Notes: generated by a model not told the origin, from the sequence alone. A stretch of DNA of 7,133 nt from Acidimangrovimonas sp. (GCA_030147905.1 JASBUM010000379.1:1-7133); one strand, 5' to 3'; shown: positions 1 through 6,186, numbered from the stretch's first letter. Numbers and translations: made by a program.

Positions 1-190
1 CGTCGAAGGCCCGGCGCAGCCCGCGCCCCAGCCGCGGCCCCAGCATATCCACCTCGCGCCCCGTCGTGGCGAGATTGTCGCGCATCCGCGCCAGCGCGGC
101 ATCGAAGGCCGCGGTCATCTGCGCGCTGGTGCCGAGGCTCAGCTCAAGCGCCGCGATCTCGTCGGTGAAGTCCGTCGTCTCGCCCGTCAT
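1..190 (-). CDS. g11: GTA tail tape measure protein, N-terminus (3' end outside window)
   Basis: Only the first 63 residues are in the window. The reading is MTGETTDFTDEIAALELSLG, then TSAQMTAAFDAALARMRDNLATTGREVDMLGPRLGRGLRRAFD, continuing past the edge. This agrees with the opening of GTA g11-type tape measure proteins: a short acidic start, then a helical stretch ending in a G-R-G-L-R-R-A-F-D motif. Such proteins set tail length and occupy the tube lumen. In-frame ATGs also occur at 196 and 205, but AGGAG sits six bases before the one at 190 and directly abuts or overlaps the others, so 190 is preferred. The start lies 47 bases inside g10.1. The length and C-terminal domains cannot be judged here. 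Confidence 0.85.
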   Translation of the reverse strand, partial: MTGETTDFTDEIAALELSLGTSAQMTAAFDAALARMRDNLATTGREVDMLGPRLGRGLRRAFD

Positions 191-386
191 CGGCATCTCC
201 TGCATTGGTGTCCGGATAGCGCCGCGCAAGCGCCTCGAGATGTACGCGCGTCATCGGTCGGGTCGCCGGGCCCAACCCCAGCATCAGCCACAGCTCGGCC
301 GGCGTCAGGCGCCAGAACGCCTCGGGATGCAGACCCAGCCGGCCGATCCCCTGCCGCATCAGCCCCGGCCAGTCGAAACCGGTCAT
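144..386 (-). CDS. g10.1: Small GTA tail assembly protein (g10.1, TIGR02216 family)
   Basis: An 80-residue protein starts at the ATG overlapping the g10 stop. Its first 58 residues (FDWPGLMRQGIGRLGLHPEAFWRLTPAELWLMLGLGP through LARRYPD) match the short conserved phage family TIGR02216, the RcGTA g10.1 type, sometimes called tail assembly chaperone. Members are usually about 60 residues. Here the frame runs on for some 22 more, Asp/Arg/Gly rich (TNAGDADDGRDDGLHRRDRGA), ending 47 bases inside the tape measure gene. The conserved core ends before that overlap, so the extension is probably tolerated rather than functional; a one-base shift near the end would instead give an ATGA junction with g11. 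The ribosome binding site is weak, fitting coupled translation from g10. It lacks any catalytic motif. Confidence 0.85.
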   Translation of the reverse strand: MTGFDWPGLMRQGIGRLGLHPEAFWRLTPAELWLMLGLGPATRPMTRVHLEALARRYPDTNAGDADDGRDDGLHRRDRGA

Positions 387-796
387 CGCACACCCCCGTC
401 GCCGGCGTGGCCCTCCCCGTCGCCGCCGTCCCGGGTGCCGCCGTTCCGGGTGGCGCCTGCCGCTTCCGCCGCGGCGCCGTCGTCGCCGGGCAGCGCAAAG
501 GCGCGTACCAGCAACTCGGCCGCGACTGCCGCCGCGCCCGCCGCGCCGCCTTCGATCTCGGCCTTCGCCAGATCCGCGGCCGTGCCCCGCCATCCGCCGC
601 CGCGCAACCCCGCCGCCAGCAGCGCCAGGATGTCGCGCGCGGAAAAGCGCCCGCCCTCGAAGCGCGCCACCAGCGCGACCAGCGAATCCGCCTCCAGCGC
701 CGCCTCCAGCTCGGCCAGCGCCCCCAGCGTCAGCCTGCAGCGATGCGCCTTGCCGTCGAGCGTCAGCGCCACCTCGCCCGCCCAGGGGTTGACCAT
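383..796 (-). CDS. g10: GTA gp10 family protein, probable tail assembly chaperone (Phage_TAC_11 type)
   Basis: This 137-residue protein matches the gene transfer agent family related to phage tail assembly chaperones. Its conserved part covers about residues 2-105: NPWAGEVALTLDGKAHRCRLTLGALAELEAAL, then LVARFEGGRFSARDILALLAAGLRGGGW, then IEGGAAGAAAVAAELLVRAFALPG. Past residue 105 comes a 32-residue Gly/Asp/Ala/Arg tail with imperfect pentapeptide repeats (GATRN, GGTRD, GGDGE, GHAGD), which I would expect to be disordered. A GTG at 799 also opens the frame, but the ATG at 796 gives MVNPW, closer to homologues, and couples to the g9 stop. The stop overlaps the g10.1 start as ATGA. In siphophages such chaperones bind the tape measure protein during tail assembly; here that role is inferred from family and position. 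Confidence 0.9.
   Translation of the reverse strand: MVNPWAGEVALTLDGKAHRCRLTLGALAELEAALEADSLVALVARFEGGRFSARDILALLAAGLRGGGWRGTAADLAKAEIEGGAAGAAAVAAELLVRAFALPGDDGAAAEAAGATRNGGTRDGGDGEGHAGDGGVR
398..457 (-). repeat. Imperfect 15-bp tandem repeat inside g10
   Basis: Four consecutive 15-base units at 443-457, 428-442, 413-427 and 398-412 encode GATRN, GGTRD, GGDGE and GHAGD in the g10 frame. The first two units differ by only two bases; the last is degenerate. The unit length keeps the frame, so copy number can change without breaking g10. Confidence 0.55.
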
Positions 797-1209
797 CACA
801 GCGCCGTGAAGGTCAGCGCCCCGGCCGAGGCGAGACTCAGCTCGAAGCTGGCCTCGCCGTCGTAATTGCCGGAATAGTCGAGCGCGGTGATCTGAAACGC
901 CCCCTCGATCACGCCGAAATCGGGCACGATCACCTGAAACCGCGGGGTCGCGCCGTCGAAGAAGATCTGCCGCGCGCGTTCGTCGGTATTGGCGTCCTTG
1001 AAAATGCCCGACCCGCTGACCGCGGCCGACCGCACCCCCGCGCCGGCCAGCAGCTCACGCCAGCCGCCCTGACTCTCGAGGCTGGTGACATCGACGGTCT
1101 CGGCGTTGAAGCTGATGCGCGTCGCGCGCAAGCCGGCCAGGGTTTCGAAGACACCGCTGCCGGTCATGTCGAGCTTGATCAGAAGATCGCGGCCGTTCTG
1201 GGCTACCAT
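796..1209 (-). CDS. g9: GTA major tail (tube) protein, TP901-1 family
   Basis: This 137-residue protein polymerises into the tail tube. It belongs to the TP901-1 type major tail protein family. The very conserved stretch FNAETVDVTSLESQGGWRELLAGAGVRSAAVSGSGIF lies at about residues 34-70, and the C-terminus ASFELSLASAGALTFTAL is typical. Two in-frame ATGs exist at 1215 and 1209. I chose 1209 because GGAG is seven bases upstream of it but only one base from the other, and the protein then begins MVAQNGRDLLIK as in homologues. The TGA stop overlaps the ATG of g10 by one base (TGATG). It would be the most abundant tail protein, so its own ribosome binding site after a 55-base gap makes sense. Confidence 0.95.
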   Translation of the reverse strand: MVAQNGRDLLIKLDMTGSGVFETLAGLRATRISFNAETVDVTSLESQGGWRELLAGAGVRSAAVSGSGIFKDANTDERARQIFFDGATPRFQVIVPDFGVIEGAFQITALDYSGNYDGEASFELSLASAGALTFTAL

Positions 1210-1264
1210 GGTCATTCTCCGCTAGTGGGACCGGCACCCGGGGCCGGCCGGAAATCATTGGGGT
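1210..1264 (-). other. Short spacer between g8 and g9 with ribosome binding site
   Basis: This 55-base spacer carries the GGAG of the tail tube gene at its downstream end. A GC-rich inverted repeat, CCGGC (1231-1235) and GCCGG (1243-1247) with a seven-base loop, lies in the middle. It is short, lacks a T-run, and may be no more than base composition. Confidence 0.35.
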
Positions 1265-1672
1265 TCAGTCCTCGACCCGGGCGCGAAAGGTCAGATCGAT
1301 CCGCCGCCCCGCGCCGTCATTCGTGCGCCGCGCCCGCGCCTGGGCAAAGATCAGCGCCACCAGCCGGCCGCGCGACAGCACCGGCACGCCGCCGGTCAGG
1401 ATGTCCGACACCGCCCCGGCGATGTCCTTGGCCTGCTGGAAGCCGGCCGCGTCGGAAACCACGCTGACGGTAAACCGATGCTCGGCACCACGGCCGGTCT
1501 TGTCGGACCTGTCGCGCACCTCCTCGGGGCCGATCAGCAGATAGGTGCCGCTGCCCGCGCCCGGCGGCACCGCGTCGTAGATCTCGCCACCCACCGCCGC
1601 GCTCAGCCCGGCATCCGCCGCCAGCGCCTGAAAGACCGCCGCCTGAAGCGCGGCCGCCACGCCATAACTCAT
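1265..1672 (-). CDS. g8: GTA tail terminator protein (DUF3168)
   Basis: This 135-residue protein matches the DUF3168 family, whose members cap the tail tube and join it to the neck. Visible marks are the helical start MSYGVAAALQAAVFQALAAD, then AVGGEIYDAVPPGAGSGTYLLIGPEEVRDRSDKTGRGAEHRFTVSVVSD (about 27-75), and the closing ARRTNDGAGRRIDLTFRARVED. The ATG at 1672 overlaps the g7 stop and has GGAG eight bases upstream inside g7. After the TGA stop a 55-base gap leads to the tail tube gene, the only break in the tightly packed tail block. The tail terminator role comes from the family and from RcGTA; the sequence itself shows only the family match. Confidence 0.91.
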   Translation of the reverse strand: MSYGVAAALQAAVFQALAADAGLSAAVGGEIYDAVPPGAGSGTYLLIGPEEVRDRSDKTGRGAEHRFTVSVVSDAAGFQQAKDIAGAVSDILTGGVPVLSRGRLVALIFAQARARRTNDGAGRRIDLTFRARVED

Positions 1673-2025
1673 GCCGGGATCTCCTCTCGGGCAAAGCAGG
1701 TCAGATAGCGCGCGTCCGGATCGGCCTCGGCGACGGCGAGGATGCGAAAGATCCGCGTGCCCGACCGCAGGCGCTGGTCGGGACGCGGGCGGCGGGCGGA
1801 ACCGGTCGGGGCTGCGCGCACGGTAATGCGATAGCCGGTGGCCGAAACCGGCACCGGATCCTGCGCCGCCTCGCGCCCCGTGCGCGCCTCGATCGCCGCC
1901 CAGAGCGTCCCCAGCGCGACCCACGCGCCGGCGAAGCCGCCCGCGCCGTCGGGGCTGCGCGTCATCTCCTCGAGCACCAGCGGATGATTGAGCCGCAGTC
2001 GCCGCCCCCGGCCCCGCCCGCTCAT
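1669..2025 (-). CDS. g7: GTA head-tail adaptor / stopper (SPP1 gp16-like)
   Basis: A 118-residue protein of the phage head-tail joining family, small beta-barrel proteins that close the neck channel after packaging. Family features are the opening LNHPLVLEE, the DGAGGFAGAWVALGTLWAAIEARTGRE block (about 26-52), YRITVRAAP, and RPRPDQRLRSGTRIFRILAVAEADPDARYLTCFAREE towards the end. The N-terminus is unusually Arg/Gly rich (MSGRGRGRRLRL), which may contact DNA, though this is inference. Its ATG overlaps the g6 stop and its TGA overlaps the g8 start, both as ATGA, so the three connector proteins are probably made by coupled translation. Length and position match RcGTA g7. Confidence 0.92.
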   Translation of the reverse strand: MSGRGRGRRLRLNHPLVLEEMTRSPDGAGGFAGAWVALGTLWAAIEARTGREAAQDPVPVSATGYRITVRAAPTGSARRPRPDQRLRSGTRIFRILAVAEADPDARYLTCFAREEIPA

Positions 2026-2624
2026 GCCGCGCCCCCGCCCAGCACGCGCACCGTACGCCAGCGTTCGATCAGCGCCGTCACCGCATGCGGCAGCGCCCCG
2101 CCACCACCCGAAGCGCCGTCATGGCGCATCTCGTAATATTCCGCCGCCAGCAGAAAGACCGCCTGTGCCAGATCGGCGGGCAGATCGGACCATACCGGGC
2201 CGAATCCGGCCTCGAACACGATCTCGACCCGGCCCTGCGCCGGCATCGCGGGCAGACCGCCCCCCAGCCCCACGATGCGTGGCCGCTGCAGATCCTGGAC
2301 CAGCCTGTAGCGCCCGGGATCGATCACCGTGGCCCGGTCCGCCTCATCATAAAGCGTCAGCGACAGGATCGCCCGCACCGGCGCCACCGGCAGCGGCACC
2401 GCTCGCCCGCCCCGCCAGCGCGACGACATCCAAACCAGATTGCGCGCCATGAGGATCTTGCCGATCCGTCCCTCTATCGCGGCCATCGCCGCACGCAGGT
2501 AGCTTTCCGCCAGCGCGTCCTGTGCCGGTTCGTCGGCAAAGCCGCTGCCCAGCCTCAGGTGGTCCTTGAATGCCGCCAGCGGCAATGCCGCCGAGGCTAT
2601 CGTTGTCTGCTCGCTCAACATCAT
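2022..2624 (-). CDS. g6: GTA head-tail adaptor (gp6-like connector)
   Basis: This 200-residue protein belongs to the phage head-tail connector family (phiE125 gp8 / HK97 gp6 type), which forms a ring under the portal. The N-terminal half is helical, with LAAFKDHLRLGSGFADEPAQDALAESYLRAAMAAIEGRIGK typical of the family. A beta-rich middle follows (PLPVAPVRAILSLTLYD), then the VEIVFEAGFGPVWSDLPADLAQAVFLLAAEYYE segment that is a strong signature. The ATG at 2624 is chosen because GGAG lies seven bases upstream and the protein then starts MMLSEQT, as in RcGTA-type homologues. A longer frame to 2669 would read into the inverted repeat. The stop overlaps the g7 start as ATGA. It is the first gene after the capsid spacer and opens the connector block. 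Confidence 0.92.
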   Translation of the reverse strand: MMLSEQTTIASAALPLAAFKDHLRLGSGFADEPAQDALAESYLRAAMAAIEGRIGKILMARNLVWMSSRWRGGRAVPLPVAPVRAILSLTLYDEADRATVIDPGRYRLVQDLQRPRIVGLGGGLPAMPAQGRVEIVFEAGFGPVWSDLPADLAQAVFLLAAEYYEMRHDGASGGGGALPHAVTALIERWRTVRVLGGGAA

Positions 2625-2655
2625 GACTTGGCTCCGCAATCCGCCGCCCCACAAG

Positions 2656-2725
2656 GGGGCGCGCGCCACCGGTCCGCTCGGACGGAGGATTCAGCTGGAC
2701 GTCCCGGCTGTCTGGCGCGCGCCCC
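2656..2725 (-). repeat. Perfect 13-bp inverted repeat after the capsid gene
   Basis: GGGGCGCGCGCCA at 2656-2668 is matched exactly by TGGCGCGCGCCCC at 2713-2725, with a 44-base interior. Each arm also contains the self-complementary core GGCGCGCGCC. The structure lies in the 141-base spacer between the capsid stop and the g6 start, and in the transcript begins about 40 bases after the capsid stop. The bases after the second arm (CTTGTGGGG in mRNA sense) are not a U-tract, so it does not look like a standard intrinsic terminator. A role as a 3' stabiliser for capsid mRNA, or as a partial terminator that lowers downstream expression, is inference. Confidence 0.6.
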
Positions 2726-2765
2726 GCCCGCCGCCCCTGAAGGCCGCGGGTATCCGTCGCGCCCG

Positions 2766-3962
2766 TCAGCTCAGCGCGAATTTCAGCAGCTTGATCGCGG
2801 CATAGTCGCTGACCCCGCCGCCCACGCGCTTGGAGGCGTAGAACAGGACGTAGGGCTTGGCCGAAAAGGGATCGCGCAGCACCCGCAGATCGGGCCGCTC
2901 GGCGATCGTGTAGCCGGCGCGAAAGTCGCCGAAGGCCACCGAAAGCGACCCCGAGGCGATATCGGGCATATCCTCGGCCAGCAGCACCGGATAGCCCATC
3001 AGCCGCGCCGGCTCGCCCGCCGCCAGCCCGTCCGACCAAAGGAAGCGTCCGTCGGCATCCTTCATCTTGCGCACGGCCCCTGCTGTCCGCGAATTCATCA
3101 CGAAACTGGCGTTGGCGCGGTAATCGGCCGACAGGGCATAGACCAGGTCCACGATCGCGTCCGAGGCGCTGGTGGCGGCGAAATCGCCGTCCGCGCCGGT
3201 CGGCACATAGCCCAGGTTGCCCCAGGTCCAGGTCGTGTCCGCCACCGTCGGCGCGGTCAGAAAGCCCTTGGGCTTGTCGATCCCGTCGCCGCTGATGAAT
3301 GCCTGCGCCTCGGCCCGCGCAAACGTGTCGGCGATGCGGCCGGCAAGCCAGCCCTCGATATCGAAGGCACTGTCGTCGAGCAGCCGCTGGCTGGCCTTGG
3401 GCATCGCGCTCAATTCGCTCAGCGCGATGGTTATGCGCTCGATCTGCGGGGTCGCGGTCTCCGCGGTGGCGGCGGTCTCGCTCGCCCAGCCCGAGCCCAT
3501 GTCGCCATGGTCGACCAGCACGTCATAGCTCGTCGCCTCGACCGCGACGACGGTCGCGATGGCGCGGATCGAGGCGGTGGTGGACAGGGTCGAGCGGATC
3601 GTCTCGGCGGTTTGCGGATCGACCAGATAGCCGCCATCGGCGGCCACCGCGCTGCTCATCGCCTTGCCCTCGAGCGACAGGCCGCGCAGGGGGTCGTCAT
3701 CGCCCGTGCGCAGATAGGCGTCGAAGGCCTTGCGATGGGGGGCATCGAGATCGGCGGCGGCCGAAAGGGCGGGCCGCGCCGCCATCAGGCTCTTGCGGTC
3801 AAGCATGGTCAGGCGCTCTTGCTGCTGTTTCAATTCGGTCTTCACCTCTTGCTGAAATCGACTGAATTCGCTCAGGAAACCGGACATCGCGGACTTTACG
3901 TCGGGGGCCTCGTACAGGCTTACATTGCGGCCCGGCACGGCCTTCGTCTCTTGCTGGGTCAT
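2766..3962 (-). CDS. g5: GTA major capsid protein (HK97 fold)
   Basis: This is the shell protein of the particle head, 398 residues with the HK97 fold. The start at 3962 is supported by AAGGA seven bases upstream; longer frames to 4049 run into the protease gene. Residues about 24-58 are heptad-like and Gln/Glu/Lys rich, as expected of the delta (internal scaffold) domain. The mature shell region probably begins near residues 100-106 (GKAMSSA), just before the conserved AADGGYLVDPQTAETI block. Cleavage there would leave about 298 residues, which fits the roughly 32-kDa mature capsid protein reported for RcGTA; the exact site is inferred. Other family marks are LLDDSAFDIEGWLAGRIADTFARAEAQAFISGDG and the PYVLFYASKRVGGGV region near the C-terminus. 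A large inverted repeat follows the gene. Confidence 0.97.
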   Translation of the reverse strand: MTQQETKAVPGRNVSLYEAPDVKSAMSGFLSEFSRFQQEVKTELKQQQERLTMLDRKSLMAARPALSAAADLDAPHRKAFDAYLRTGDDDPLRGLSLEGKAMSSAVAADGGYLVDPQTAETIRSTLSTTASIRAIATVVAVEATSYDVLVDHGDMGSGWASETAATAETATPQIERITIALSELSAMPKASQRLLDDSAFDIEGWLAGRIADTFARAEAQAFISGDGIDKPKGFLTAPTVADTTWTWGNLGYVPTGADGDFAATSASDAIVDLVYALSADYRANASFVMNSRTAGAVRKMKDADGRFLWSDGLAAGEPARLMGYPVLLAEDMPDIASGSLSVAFGDFRAGYTIAERPDLRVLRDPFSAKPYVLFYASKRVGGGVSDYAAIKLLKFALS

Positions 3963-3993
3963 CCTTCGATCCTTGGCTTGATGATGGGGCCGG

Positions 3994-4548
3994 CTAATGC
4001 GCGGCCAGGGTGCGGCGGGCCTCTTCGAAGACCGTCGCCAGTTCCGCAAGCGCGGCCTCCGGCTCCTCGCCCTTGGCTGCCACCCGCGCTTCGGGAAGCA
4101 TCGGGAAGGTCACCAGCGACACCTCCCACAACTCCAGTTCGGTCAGCACGCGCCCACCCTTGGCGTCGCGTTCCGACTTGACCGTGCGATAGCCGATGGA
4201 CAGCCCCTCGATCGCACCGGCCGAGACCAGCGCCGCGGCCTCGCGGGCGCGGGCCACCTCGGCCAGAAGGCGGCCATGGACCCAAAGGCCGCGACCGTCT
4301 TCGCGCAACTCGTCCCATACCCCGATCGGCTGTCCCGGATCGTGCTGCCACAACATCTTCACCCGCCCGCCCCGCGCCGCCAGCGCCCCCAGCGACCGAC
4401 GATAGGCGCCGGGCGCCACGGTATCGCCGCCCTGGTCGCGCAGCCCGAAGACCGAGGCATATCCCGACACCGTCAGATCGGCGCCTAGTTGCAGGCCCTC
4501 CTGCGGGCGATGAAACTTCAACTCCAGTCCGTAATCCACTGCACGCAT
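3994..4548 (-). CDS. g4: GTA prohead protease (HK97 family)
   Basis: This is the maturation protease that trims the N-terminal delta domain from the capsid protein inside the prohead. The protein is 184 residues, typical for HK97-type prohead proteases. Likely catalytic residues are His69 in MLWQHDPGQPIGVW and Ser117 in AIEGLSIGYR. Glu142 in ELWEVSLVTFPM lies in the third conserved block; His, Ser and an acidic residue from these blocks form the active site in the family. The first part, VSGYASVFGLRDQGGDTVAPGAY (about 28-49), is the usual N-terminal signature. The start at 4548 has TAGGA upstream, overlapping the TAG stop of g3.5. The gene ends 31 bases before the capsid gene, which is its expected substrate. 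All key residues are present, so it should be active. Confidence 0.95.
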   Translation of the reverse strand: MRAVDYGLELKFHRPQEGLQLGADLTVSGYASVFGLRDQGGDTVAPGAYRRSLGALAARGGRVKMLWQHDPGQPIGVWDELREDGRGLWVHGRLLAEVARAREAAALVSAGAIEGLSIGYRTVKSERDAKGGRVLTELELWEVSLVTFPMLPEARVAAKGEEPEAALAELATVFEEARRTLAAH

Positions 4549-4558
4549 TTAATTTTTC

Positions 4559-4804
4559 CTATTTCAGAAGACTGGCGACCAGGGCTTCGGCCGTCTGTGC
4601 CATCAAGAACCCAGCGACACCGTAGAGCCCGATCCAGATCCGCCGCTCCACGCGCTCCAGCATCGTCTCGATCTGGTTGAGCCGGTATTCGAGCGCCACC
4701 CAGCGTTCTTCCGCCACCCGCTCGTTGGCCTCGATGCGGGCATTCGCGACATCGAAACTGTCGTAGAGATAGCGCGAGCCGGGTCCTTCCTGCCGCGTTC
4801 TCAT
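4559..4804 (-). CDS. g3.5: Small GTA head formation protein (g3.5 / rcc01685 type)
   Basis: An 81-residue protein sits between portal and protease, where RcGTA has ORF g3.5, a family known as GTA head formation protein. The ATG at 4804 overlaps the portal stop as ATGA. Residues about 17-55 (VANARIEANERVAEERWVALEYRLNQIE and on) are charged and heptad-like, so a coiled coil is likely. Residues about 56-80 (IWIGLYGVAGFLMAQTAEAL onward) are hydrophobic, like one membrane segment or an amphipathic packing helix, ending in a single Lys. The frame extends upstream over the portal gene, but that part is a shadow. The family has no known catalytic activity; a scaffold-like or membrane-associated role in head assembly is my inference. 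The gene call is strong, the molecular role uncertain. Confidence 0.85.
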   Translation of the reverse strand: MRTRQEGPGSRYLYDSFDVANARIEANERVAEERWVALEYRLNQIETMLERVERRIWIGLYGVAGFLMAQTAEALVASLLK

Positions 4805-5976
4805 TGCGGCTCCGAGAGCGGCGGCAGCCCCAGCAGGCGCCGCTTTTCTCCGTCGCTCAGGAAATCCGCCGCGCCGATCCGCGCCCATTGCTGATCGCGT
4901 TCGGCGGCCAGCGCCGGCACCTGGTCCAGATCCGGCCGCATGGTGACCGCCTCGCCGCTGTAGCGCGACAGCCATTCGCCGACCGCCGCCGTGACGCGGG
5001 TGGCAAGCGGCAACACCGTCAGCCGGTAGAAGGCACGGTTTGCCTCCTGGTAATTGGCGTAGGTAGCATCCCCCGGTATACCCATCAGCATCGGTGGCAC
5101 CCCGAAGGCCACGGCGATCTCGCGCGCTGCCGCCTCCTTGGTCTTCTGGAACTCCATGTCAGAGGGTGAAAACCCCATCGGCTTCCAGTCCAGCCCCCCT
5201 TCCAGCAGCATCGGCCGCCCCGCATTGCGCGCGCCCTGATGATAGTTCTCCATCTCGGCCTGAAGCCGCTCGTACTGATCTGGGCTCAGCGTGCCCTGCC
5301 CCTCCGAGCCGCGGTAGACGATCGCGCCCGAGGGCCGCGCGGCATTGTCGAGAAGCGCCTTCGACCAGGCCGAGGCGCTGTTGTGGACGTCGATCGCGAC
5401 CGCCGCGGCACGCAACGGCGAAAGACCGTAATGGTCGTCCTGGGGGTGGAAGCTGCGGATATGGCAGATCGGCGCCACCGGTCCGGTCATGTCGAAGCGA
5501 TGCTTGCGGTTGCCGACGACATATTCGTAGGCCTGCGGCCAGCCGTCCGCACCGGGGATCAGCCGCATGCGGTCGGGCCGCAGCACGTGCAGCTCCTCGG
5601 GCATGGCCTCACCCCGTGCCACCGCCTCCAGATAGCCGTCGCCCGACAGCAGCAGATGGGCATAGAGCGCCTCGAGCAGCTCCGCCCGGCCCTGCGCCGG
5701 ATTGGGGCGCTGCATCAGCGCGATCAGCGGATGGCTGTCGTATCGGCGCCGCGCGTCCTGATAGACCAGCGGCAACGCGGCCGCCGCCTCGGCGATCAGG
5801 CGGACCGCGCGAAAGCCGATCGGATTGCTCTGAAAGCCGCTGCGCGTCAATGACACGACATCGCGCGGCGACCACGCCACGCGCCCGGCCCCGGACCAGG
5901 CAATCACCGCCCCCGCGGCCGAAGCCTTGCGCTCTGGCGGCGCGGCGGTCTTGCGACGGAATAGGTCTCGGATCAT
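4801..5976 (-). CDS. g3: GTA phage portal protein (HK97 family)
   Basis: This portal subunit forms the ring at one capsid vertex through which DNA enters and leaves and to which the neck attaches. At 391 residues it has the usual length for the short HK97-type portals of gene transfer agents. The N-terminus MIRDLFRRK is basic. Recognisable family stretches include FQSNPIGFRAVRLIAEAAAALP (about 48-69), PLIALMQRPNP, ELHVLRPDRMRLIPG, HIRSFHPQDDHYGLSPL and the AFGVPPMLMGIPGDATYANYQEANRAF block near residues 290-316. The ATG at 5976 is chosen because AGGAG sits six bases upstream. The stop overlaps the next start as ATGA (4801-4804), which suggests translational coupling to the small head gene. 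It lies between terminase and protease, the normal place for a portal. The identification is secure. Confidence 0.96.
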   Translation of the reverse strand: MIRDLFRRKTAAPPERKASAAGAVIAWSGAGRVAWSPRDVVSLTRSGFQSNPIGFRAVRLIAEAAAALPLVYQDARRRYDSHPLIALMQRPNPAQGRAELLEALYAHLLLSGDGYLEAVARGEAMPEELHVLRPDRMRLIPGADGWPQAYEYVVGNRKHRFDMTGPVAPICHIRSFHPQDDHYGLSPLRAAAVAIDVHNSASAWSKALLDNAARPSGAIVYRGSEGQGTLSPDQYERLQAEMENYHQGARNAGRPMLLEGGLDWKPMGFSPSDMEFQKTKEAAAREIAVAFGVPPMLMGIPGDATYANYQEANRAFYRLTVLPLATRVTAAVGEWLSRYSGEAVTMRPDLDQVPALAAERDQQWARIGAADFLSDGEKRRLLGLPPLSEPQ

Positions 5977-6069
5977 CTGTTGCTCCTCTTTCGGCGGCCG
6001 GCATTGCCGGGCCGGCGCGGCATCGTCGGCCGACGCCCGGCGCCCGGTGCCAGGGCCGGCGTTTCGTCG

Positions 6070-6085
6070 CCCGCAACGTTGCGGG
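6070..6085. repeat. Perfect 16-bp palindrome
   Basis: The sequence CCCGCAACGTTGCGGG is an exact palindrome, lying about 93 bases upstream of the portal start. Two 8-base arms meet with no spacer, which suits binding by a dimeric protein better than an RNA hairpin with a comfortable loop. No binding protein can be named from the sequence. Confidence 0.55.
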
Positions 6086-6161
6086 TCCCGGGATCATCGG
6101 TCGATCTTCGCCATCGGGCGTTGCGGCCGGCCATCGCTGTCGGGCTTCGCTTCCGGGCGGG

Positions 6162-6186
6162 CACGACGCCCGGCCCTCCGGTCGTG
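6162..6186 (-). repeat. Hairpin just downstream of the terminase stop
   Basis: CACGAC at 6162-6167 pairs with GTCGTG at 6181-6186 around a 13-base GC-rich loop. In the transcript it begins five bases after the terminase stop codon. No T-run follows it, so an intrinsic terminator is unlikely. It may affect mRNA stability or simply reflect base composition. Confidence 0.4.

Noticed and set aside
187..498. A minus-strand frame ending exactly at the g11 start.
   Set aside because: Its translation does not resemble any GTA protein; the real g10.1 residues are in the neighbouring frame. It is noted only as a possible sign of a shifted g10.1 end.
66..809. A 247-codon plus-strand frame antisense to g11, g10.1 and g10.
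   Set aside because: The translation is almost entirely Ala/Ser/Pro/Arg and the opposite strand holds recognisable GTA genes.
2085..4181. A 698-codon open frame on the plus strand, the longest in the window.
   Set aside because: It runs antisense to the capsid, g6 and part of the protease gene, all clear family members. Its product is low-complexity Arg/His/Gln/Gly sequence with no recognisable domain, as expected for an antisense shadow in GC-rich DNA.
4540..4562. An AT-rich patch that could pass for a promoter -10 region before the protease gene.
   Set aside because: It is only about 13 bases between two tightly linked genes, has no partner -35 element, and is explained by the g3.5 stop and the protease ribosome binding site.
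5239..5853. A 204-codon plus-strand frame opposite the portal gene.
   Set aside because: It is a shadow of a well-conserved portal sequence on the other strand and has no credible ribosome binding site or domain.
5973..6164. A 63-codon minus-strand frame in the g2-g3 gap whose TGA overlaps the portal start as ATGA.
   Set aside because: The junction resembles the real ones, but the start would be GTG with no ribosome binding site, the internal ATG also lacks one, and the product is Arg/Pro/Gly-rich without a family match. Conservation in relatives would change this view.
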